This document shows, piece by piece, positions 56,555-64,000 of a DNA stretch of 64,000 nucleotides. The notes under the pieces were generated by a model. It saw only the letters and a list, made by a program, of their open reading frames with translations. It did not search any database and had not been told where the DNA came from. The DNA lies in assembly GCA_030533445.1 (NCBI GenBank), contig CM060065.1, forward strand, positions 19,082,474 through 19,146,473, given 5' to 3'. The stretch comes from Cyprinodon diabolis. Lineage: Eukaryota > Chordata > Actinopteri > Cyprinodontiformes > Cyprinodontidae. The stretch's first letter is position 1; each line of letters opens with the position of its first letter. The translations under genes were made by a program, and so were the position numbers.

Positions 56555-56640
56555 ACTGAAGACCAATAAAAACAAAGGATTTATAGAAATGTTGGCCAAC
56601 TGAAAAGTATGAACATGAAAAGTATGAGCATGTACAGCAC

Positions 56641-57645
56641 TCAGTATTTAGTTGGGCCTCCTTTGGCCTGTATTACTGCAGCAATGCGGCGTGGCATGGA
56701 GTCGATCAGTCTGTGGCACTACTCAGGTGTTATGATAGCCCAGGTTGCTCTAATAGTGGCTTTTAGCTCTTCTGAATTGTTGGGTCTGGTGTATTGCATC
56801 TTCTTCTTCACAATACCCCATAGATTTTCTATGGGGTTAAGGTCAGGAGAGTTTGCTGGCCAATTAAGAACAGGGATACCATGGTCCTTCAACCAGGTAC
56901 TGGTAGCTTTGGCACTGTGTGCAGGTGCCAAGTCCTGTTGGAAAATGAAATCTGCATCTCCAAAAAGTTGGTCAGCTGCAGGAAGCATGAAGTGCTCTAA
57001 AACTTCCTGGTATGTGGCTGCGTTGACCCTGGACCTCAGAAAACACAATGGACCAACACTAGCAGATGACATGGCACCCCAAACCATCACTGACTGTGGA
57101 AACTTTACACTGGACTTCAAGCAACGTGGATGAAGTGCCTCTCTTCTTTTCCTCCAGACTCTGGGACCTTGATTTCCAAAGGAAATGCAAAATTTACTTT
57201 CATCAGAGAACATGACTTTGGACCACTCACCAGCAGTCCAGTCCTGTTTCTCTTTAGCCCAGGCAAGACGCTTCTGACGCTGTCTGTGGTTCAAGAGTGG
57301 CTTGACACAAGGAATGCGACAGCAGAAACCCATGTCTTTCATACGTCTGTGTGTGGTGGTTCTTGAAGCACTCACTCCAGCTGCAGTCCACTCTTTGTGA
57401 ATCTCCCCCACATTTTTGAATGGGTTTTGTTTCACAATCCTCTCCAGGGTGCGGTTATCTCTCTTGCTTGTACACTTTTTTCGACCACATCTTTTCCTTC
57501 CCTTCGCCTCTCTATTAATGTGCTTGGACACTGAGCTCTGTGAACAGCCAGCCTCTTTAGCGATGACCTTTTGTGTCTTGCCCTCCTTGTGCAAGGTGTC
57601 GATGGTCGTCTTTTGGACAACTGTCAAGTCAGCAGTCTTCCCCAT
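56641..57645 (-). pseudogene. Tc1-like DD34E transposase, nearly intact (one nonsense codon)
   Basis: Transposase for cut-and-paste movement at TA sites. From the ATG at 57645 (MGKTADLTVVQKTTIDTLHK) 308 codons are open. First a paired-like DNA-binding region with two helix-turn-helix parts (about residues 1-110), with a basic linker (RKRCGRKKCTSKRD) in place of the usual GRPR motif. Then the catalytic core with D148 (MFSDESKF), D238 (FIFQQDLAPAH) and E273 (SPDLNPIENLW), a DD34E spacing. A TAG at 56719-56721 replaces what looks like a Gln codon; the same frame continues to a family-typical end (SMPRRIAAVIQAKGGPTKY) and a TGA at 56641. The stop removes 26 C-terminal residues. An upstream in-frame ATG (57681) adds 12 residues I do not consider native. 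Confidence 0.9.
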
Positions 57646-57966
57646 GATTGTGTAGCCTATAGAACTAGACTGAAAGACCATTTAAAGGCTTTTGCAGGTG
57701 GTTTGAGTTAATTAGCTGATTAGAGTGTGGCACCAGGGGCCATCAATTTTGAACCTTTTCACAATATTCTAATTTTCTGATATGATGAATTTGAGATTTT
57801 CATTTGTTGTCATTTGTAATCATCAAAATTAAACAAAATAAACATCTGAAATATATGAGTTTGTATGTAATGTATGAATATAATATACAAGTTTCACTTT
57901 TTAAATGGAATTACTGAAATCAATCTACTTTTTCATGATATTCTAATTTTATGACCAGCACCTGTA

Positions 57967-59192
57967 AATTAAATTGCAAAAAAAATAGAATTTGCATGTG
58001 ATTACTATGCTTTTAGAAAAAAGGATTAAAGACAACAATTTCACACAATTTAAATAAATAATAAAAATGTGTAATGTTTATTAGCTGCAAAAACAGACTT
58101 TAGTAAATAAAATAATAAACATTGTGTCTAACAGGTCTTACACAAGGAATTTGTTGAATTTTTTGCTCTCACCTAAAATCATGATATTCATTCACTTTTC
58201 ATCAGCTTTAAATTGTTGTACGTATGAGACCAGAATAACTCTAGACTTTTGCAAAGAAGCAAAAAATGAGAACGGACATTGTACTGAGCATTCAAATTGG
58301 ACATTTAATTTTTGATTTAGAGTTTGCAAAACTAGTTAGACTGGAATTCTTATTTCAGAAAATACAATAGCAGAGCATTTCCAGTGCAATTTTGCTTCAT
58401 CCTCCTATTTAACAAGTTAGATTTAAATAATAGCAGTGGTGGTTCACATATTTTAACCTGAACTCACCCCTTAGTTTTATCTATCTTCAGCAGACTATCC
58501 AATACAACGCATTAGCAAAAATACACAAACAAAAAGCTTGTTACACTTAGCAGAGCCACACTGATGGAATGTCTGTCTTTCCCTTTGAGTCTACTGAGCA
58601 ACTCTTTGCTGGTAGGATTTCAGTCATTTTTAGTTGATTTGTAATTAGGCCTTTTATCTTTTATATCACGCTGGCACAGATACAAAACTACAGTATGCAT
58701 TGATGCAGTGCATACACTATTACACCATTTGCAGACTCTCATCCCAACAAGAAACTTAAATCATTCAACTCTGACTGCAGCTTTGGTGACATCTATCTCG
58801 ACATTGATTTTCTGGAGACTCAAACTAGACATGTCAATTCAAATTTAACAAATAATAGTTTAAATTAGAATTTCTTGGTGAGCTCAGGGTTGCATCATTA
58901 GTGCTGGAAGTTTCGTACCGTGGGGATAGTCACACAGCCACGGATTCATGTTTTGCATTTGTTTTCTTATGGCCTGCTGTATTTTCTTATGCTTTATGCT
59001 TTCCCCCATTTTGCATGAACAGTGTGCCTGTGTCCCGCTGTGCTGACAACCATACCTAACCAATGTGTGGAGACAGAAGGCAAAAATAATTTGAACAGTA
59101 TTGACCACTACTGGTTTTCAGAACAGAAACACAACAAACAGAATAAATATCTTCAAAGAATGTAGTCATTAGGCTGTGTGTAAAGTAAAAAA

Positions 59193-59194
<2 letters not shown>
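57967..59194. other. No recognisable feature
   Basis: AT-rich DNA with no recognisable gene or element. Confidence 0.6.

Positions 59195-59229
<35 letters not shown>
59195..59229. repeat. (TA)n microsatellite
   Basis: About 17 TA units. Confidence 0.95.
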
Positions 59230-59231
<2 letters not shown>

Positions 59232-61789
59232 ACCTCTTATAAGAAAGCTTGTTGGTTGCTCACAATGCAGAACACATATACCGAGCAAGAACATATTGAC
59301 TTATTGTTTTAGTTCCAACTGTGTAAGAGAATAACATTTAAAAATTGAAATGTCAAGCTTTCCCTATTAAAGCTCAAATTCTGTGACATGAATTGGTTAG
59401 TATTGATCATGACTGATGCACATTGTTCAACTCACAAATGGAATTTTCTATTTTCTCTTAAATTTGAGAAAGAGGCGTGCTAACAATTGATATTTACAAT
59501 TATTATTTATAATTATTCCTAATATGACTTGCTATGGATTTATACATTTTCTATATCTATTTGTATTACATGTACTTACAATACTTAATCACTTAAGTTC
59601 AGAAATGTGTTAAGGACTAATCAAGCCAGAGAGGTGAGGATGAATTTCAATTCCACTGACATTAATTGAGAGGTAACTCATGAAAAGGTCAGCGTACAGC
59701 AAATTTAGTGGAGTAACTAATTTAGACTATCAACTTTCATATTTCAATCAACCATTTATTGAAGGCTGATAACATATATGGCATACTTTAACTGTTATAA
59801 TGCTGTAGTAGCTTGCACATTAAATTAAACAGTGAGGAGGACTTGCATGGACATAATTAGAATATTTCTACCTAACTCATGCAAAGTGAGAATGAGGATG
59901 AGAATCCTGAATGAGTATCTAATAGTCATCATGAGCATTTTGTTCTCTATGTGTCCTGAGAAAACAAGGCAAAGAGAGATGAGGCAAGATTTTGAGAAAC
60001 AACTGTAACATTGACTAAGGCTACAAAAACAGGAAATGTTGCAAATAAACAAGTTGCCATCTTTTTTCTATTCAACTCAGTTAAATGTAGTTAAGTTAAA
60101 AAAACAGTTTCTATTTTTGTTGTTTGTCTGATTTCAGAAATTATTAAAAGATTCTTAACAAACTTTTCCCGAAAACATTAATTAATATTTTTAAACCAAA
60201 TATTTGTTAGAATGTTTTAGTGGTCATAAGAATGAGGAATCACTTTACATTTAGATGAGCTAGTTTCCATGAATTAGTTTTTTGAACTGGGTCAATAATT
60301 TTGCACTTCTCTAGAAAAATATGTTTTTTATTTTCAACATTTTCTTATAACTTTTTGGAACTCCCTGAGACTCCCTGAGACAAAAACTATAAATGGCAAA
60401 CGGTACATCTCTTTCCTTAAAAACTGAACAGTTATTATTTAGATAGCCACAGAAGGAAAAATAAGGTCATTACTAAATAAAGATTTCTCTGAAATACAAC
60501 AATTTTAAGAGCATATAAACATTTATTAAATTGTTTGCTTGCAACTTTTGTTAAAGGGTGTTCTTAAGCCCAGACAAATATAACTGTGTTGGTAATATTA
60601 CCATAGTAACCATGGTGATAGCTATGTTGTCCAAGTGAGGTTTTAGCATGTATATATATAGATGGAAGTATTTCTCTTCCATCAAAATATTGTTTTATAC
60701 ATTACCAACAAAGAATGTTCTTACGGAAAGGGGTTAAACAATTTTTGCTTTTTTTAGTATTTTGTTTTTTCCTTGTGTTTATACACTCTAAGAAATTATT
60801 TTGGTGAATGATAGTAATTTAAAATATCACCTTAACATATTAAGTAACAAATTAACTTTCAAATAATACTTCCTTTTTGCCAAGAGTAGAAAATGCACCC
60901 CATACACCCAAAGGTATTATAATGTGTGCATGTGCCAGGACCTAATAGCTCTGCTGAATCATTCAGAACTGGAGATACTCCAACAAGAAAACAATGCATT
61001 TTTAAAAATTATTTCCTCAAATATAACAGCATATAAACTATTATCATGTTATCTTTTTTTTTTTCAAACAATCTTAGCAAACTCAATTCAGACTGATTAA
61101 GCAGCCCTGTTGGATATTCATTATGACCAACTACTAAAAATCAAGAAAGCAGCCTGGTTTAAGGCGCCATTTGTAACTGCTGCACAGAAAGATCCTGGGT
61201 TCACTCCAACTCTGAGGCCTTAGAAATTTGTAAGGTTGTAATATTAAAATGTTGAGTAGACTATGCCTAATTTCTCTTAATGTATTATAGCTATTAAAGT
61301 AAGATACACTTTACAAATCAAATTTGAATATGTTTACTCAATAATACTGTGTGCAAAGTGTTGTCTTTATGCTTTTAGTTAAAGTGCATTCAGATGAGAC
61401 ACTGTTTATGAGAGGAGGATTAAAAAGCAATTTGGCTTATTTTCTGTTGCAGTTTCTTTTGAAGTTATAACTCTTCTTATCCAAAAGTCTTCATTTTGTT
61501 ATGACAAATAAGAATGGGAACTTTCTGGGATATTAAATATTCTACCTTGTCCTTAAATTCCATTTCATAAGTGTATAAATAAGGAACAGCGTTTGTCTGC
61601 AGCCTCTGGTGTTTGTTCTGCTCTCACCTTCTTCCTTTACTATACATTCTGCTCTCTTGTTTGATCACCATTTCAAGACTTAAAGTGAAGCATTGCTCAC
61701 CTTCACTGTGTTTTTGTCTTCAGTATAATACTTAGGGATTTTTTTTGAGTCTGATGCTAAAGATACCACTGATGCCACTCTCTAGTTCA
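59230..61789. other. No recognisable feature
   Basis: About 2.5 kb of AT-rich DNA. No gene, RNA or mobile element recognised. Confidence 0.6.
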
Positions 61790-62290
61790 AGTGTGAGGAA
61801 CAGAGGCTGGATCCAAGAAAGGTCGGTGACGTTGTTTTGGAAGCGGGTTTGGTAAGCGGGGCTGCAGCTCAGAGGTCCGGGGATCTGCATAGCTTGAGAG
61901 GTGTAGGCAGGCTGCAGGCAGATAGGCAGGCAGATTGTGTGGGGTTCTACCGGTTTGTGATCCAGAGGGAGGAAGGCAGGCAGTTTGTGTGGGGCTTTAC
62001 TGGGTTAGTGATCCAGAGAGAAGAAGGCAGGCAGCCTGGGCCAGAAAGATTCGGAGATCCAGAGTTCCAGAGGCGGAACAGGTCAGATATCCATGCAGGC
62101 TGACAGAGTCAGAGCGGGGTCAGGCAGGCTAGGTATCAGAAGACAGAATGGGTCAGTTAACAGACAGGCAGACAGGTAAACAAGATGAAGCTGGATTAGT
62201 CTTACCGGGTTGGTGCGAGATAATCTGGCCCTGATGACTGGTCTAAGGGCTGGTAATATAGTGATGGAAACAGGTGAAGCTGGTGAGAAC
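61790..62290 (-). mobile_element. Truncated antisense LTR-like remnant
   Basis: Contains the right-hand features of the antisense LTRs in this window: AGATAATCTGGCCCTGATGA, CTGGTCTAAGGGCTGG, AGTGATGGAAACAGGTG and many CAGGCAGG units. A local duplication, GTGATCCAGAGGGAGGAAGG and GTGATCCAGAGAGAAGAAGG, each with GGCAGGCAG, falls at about 61957-62035. Neither LTR edge nor a target duplication is visible. Confidence 0.6.
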
Positions 62291-62814
62291 ATACTGCTTG
62301 TTTCACCAAATAATAATAAAGAATCTTTAAAAAACATTGAATAGAAGAGTTTTCTAGTGTTTTCTATTGTGGTATGTCTGCCTGTTTTCTATTGTGGTCT
62401 ATTGCCTGATCCTGATCCATTTCTTTTTGGGGGTTTTATTTTGTTTGTTTGTTTTTTTAACAGTGTCCTGTCTGGCAATGTGGCAATAATAATAATAATA
62501 ATTGTCTTGATGCCAAAAAGAGTGCCCAAAAGATTTTGATTTTACAAGTGGAGCAGTACGGCTATTACCATAGTGTTCTGCTTCATTAATGCATATAAAT
62601 ACCTTTATTATAATTCATGCAGGGAGTATTGCGGATTTTATGAACACTGCAATGCAAGTAGAACAAGAGGGGAAAAACAGAAAAAAAGGAGAAAAGATGA
62701 AAGAAAGAGGAGATAAAAGGGAGATAACAAGAAAACATATTCAGTCTCTATGTATACTGTGGTAGCTGAAGATAAGAATATGGACTTTCTGTATGGAAGT
62801 GAATCTCTAAGTAC
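62291..62814. other. Unassigned; (AAT)n at 62485-62502
   Basis: Six AAT/ATA units in otherwise unassigned DNA. A purine-rich GAGGGGAAAAACAGAAAAAA run lies near 62670. Confidence 0.55.
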
Positions 62815-63384
62815 CTGGAGACAAGCACCTGTAGTTGTTTGTGAGAGTGCACTTGTGCATGTAAAGTTTATCCAAAGGAAAAATGCTCAATAGTGGTTGT
62901 GGGCCAAAAACGCACCCCTCCAGAGCACCGAGGCAAGCGCTGGCGGACCTAAAGCCATAGACGTCCAAAAGGATCCCAAGAGCAAAGGCCCCCAGGAGGG
63001 GGCAACCCAGGAAATCCCCTCCTTCCGCAATGCTGGAGCCCCCAGGAGCCTGTGAGGACGAGTCAGTGGGCTCCGCCGGCAGCCAGCCTCCCCAAAGTGG
63101 AAACGGCCATGGGCCCCAGGGGTGCCCCGCCCCCCGGCGGGTGCCCCAACCGGGCCCTGGGGGGCCAGGTCTCGTGGGGCAGCCACCAGGAACAAGCCAG
63201 TACCTTCCCGGGCATCCACCCCCAAACACCGAGCACCACTAATGCACCAGTGAGCCCAAGCGCCAGCCAGTGGACGGGTCAGGACGGGGGGAATGGGTTC
63301 CACACTTAATGGAGACTTTAGATGTTCTTGGGAGAGGGAGCTGTTCAGACCCAACCTGACAAGTAAAGTTAAAAAAAAATAAAA

Positions 63385-63434
<50 letters not shown>

Positions 63435-63790
63435 TCTCAATCATGCCTTCCCACCAGAGGCCAGGCCGGGCCGGACAACCACCCAGACCCCAAGCAGCAT
63501 ACCCCACAGAATCCAAACCCCTGATGCCCCGCCGGGGCACCCGCCCGAGGGCACCACGCACCAGGGACCCCAGACCCCTGGACCCACCCGGACCCACCCA
63601 GCGGCAGCACAACTAACAGGCCAGTAATCAACGTCCGTCGCCACAGAACCCCCCAAGAGCACCGCAAGCGGCTGCTGTAGGCCGCCCGGAGGCGTCCCGA
63701 GCCCCGCCCCGATGGGAGCAACAGACCCCGGGCACTCTCCAGGCACCTCACTCCAATCATGCATTCATAATCATTCACCGTCAGATTATC
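62815..63790. repeat. GC-rich block of unknown class split by (TA)n
   Basis: Two GC-rich segments (62870-63300 and 63430-63730) contrast sharply with the AT-rich surroundings. They are separated by an AT-rich strip with a (TA)n tract. Runs such as GGGGTGCCCCGCCCCCCGGC occur. Frames of 100-240 codons on both strands are Gly/Pro-rich by composition and overlap each other, so I do not call genes. I suspect a dispersed fish repeat but cannot assign it. Confidence 0.5.
63387..63426. repeat. (TA)n microsatellite
   Basis: About 20 TA units in the middle of the GC-rich block. Confidence 0.95.
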
Positions 63791-64000
63791 CTAGTCACTA
63801 ACCCGTGTTTCTCTCCCATTTGCCTCTCCTTTGTACTTCTTTATTTTTAACACGTTCTAAGATCTGAATCAAAATTTCTAGTTCCAGTGGTGTGAAATAG
63901 GCACTTCTTCTTGCCTATTGTCATGGTAAGTCATCAAATCTGGGGTCCACTCATAATAGGTCATTATAGTTGTTATGCACATTCACAATTCGGACTGAAC

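Larger units (their letters stand above)
56353..57964 (-). mobile_element. Young Tc1-like transposon with 202-bp inverted repeats
   Basis: 1612 bp from CAGGTGCTGGTCATAAAATT to its reverse complement, flanked by TA (56351-56352 and 57965-57966). The terminal inverted repeats (56353-56554 and 57763-57964) are 202 bp each and I find one mismatch between them. Each repeat holds AAAATTAGAATAT twice in direct orientation, at its outer and inner edges, an IR/DR layout like Sleeping Beauty-type elements. The transposase gene is on the minus strand. Confidence 0.96.

Noticed and set aside
57130..57655. Plus-strand frames over the Tc1 transposase (also 56609-57133)
   Set aside because: Antisense shadows of a recognisable DD34E transposase.
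61150..61230. tRNA-like or tRNA-derived SINE head (GGTTCACTCC resembles a B box)
   Set aside because: No matching A box at the right distance, no cloverleaf I can draw, and no LINE tail downstream.
62807..63778. Collagen-like or proline-rich protein genes
   Set aside because: Overlapping long frames on both strands follow from GC-rich composition. There is no Gly-X-Y periodicity, no splice context and no domain, and one frame runs through the (TA)n tract.

Overview
The window looks like a piece of a teleost (ray-finned fish) nuclear genome. The evidence is the repertoire of transposable elements: Tc1-like DNA transposons in several families, hAT elements with BED zinc fingers, a piggyBac gene, a CACTG-ended (CACTA/EnSpm-like) element, a sushi-type Gypsy chromovirus with a C-terminal chromodomain, L2/Maui-like and L1-type LINEs, and many long (TA)n, (TG)n and (TATG)n microsatellites in AT-rich non-coding DNA. 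I cannot name the species. I see no host protein-coding gene, tRNA, rRNA, CRISPR array or prokaryotic feature; almost everything supportable is a mobile element or its debris.

Layout. 0.5-2.8 kb: a decayed Tc1-like element carrying a nested hAT derivative. 3.9-4.2 kb: a 21-bp minisatellite. 4.17-9.97 kb: a complete Gypsy provirus with 715-bp LTRs and a 5-bp target duplication, inserted into the minisatellite edge; a truncated LTR of a related family and an L2-type tail follow. 11-20.8 kb: mostly unassigned AT-rich DNA with short repeats and an antisense solo LTR. 20.8-21.6 kb: a sense solo LTR with target duplication. 22.8-24.6 kb: a broken L2-like LINE. 24.9-29.2 kb: a nest in which a piggyBac transposase gene carries a foldback repeat upstream and is split by a 3.35-kb CACTG-ended element. 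That element carries a multi-exon antisense gene. 29.5-31.9 kb: a MITE, an L2 3' end and hAT scraps. 34.9-36.5 kb: a terminal-inverted-repeat element and a second antisense LTR. 38.2-43.85 kb: an essentially full-length L1 with a 15-bp target duplication. 44.8-45.8 kb: a third antisense LTR. 47.3-50.5 kb: hAT, Tc1 and Gypsy ruins. 54.4-55.6 kb: an internally deleted Tc1-like element. 56.35-57.96 kb: a very young Tc1-like element with near-identical 202-bp terminal repeats and a nearly complete DD34E transposase. 61.8-62.3 kb: an LTR remnant. 62.8-63.8 kb: a GC-rich repeat of unknown class split by a (TA)n tract.

How the parts relate. They do not form a pathway. The window is a layered record of insertions, and several events can be ordered: hAT into a (TA)n tract inside Tc1; CACTG element into piggyBac; Gypsy into the minisatellite. 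The best candidates for something little described are the spliced antisense gene inside the CACTG-ended element (26063-27151), the near-intact L1 and the recent Tc1-like element. Family names come from motif recognition by eye, without database searches.
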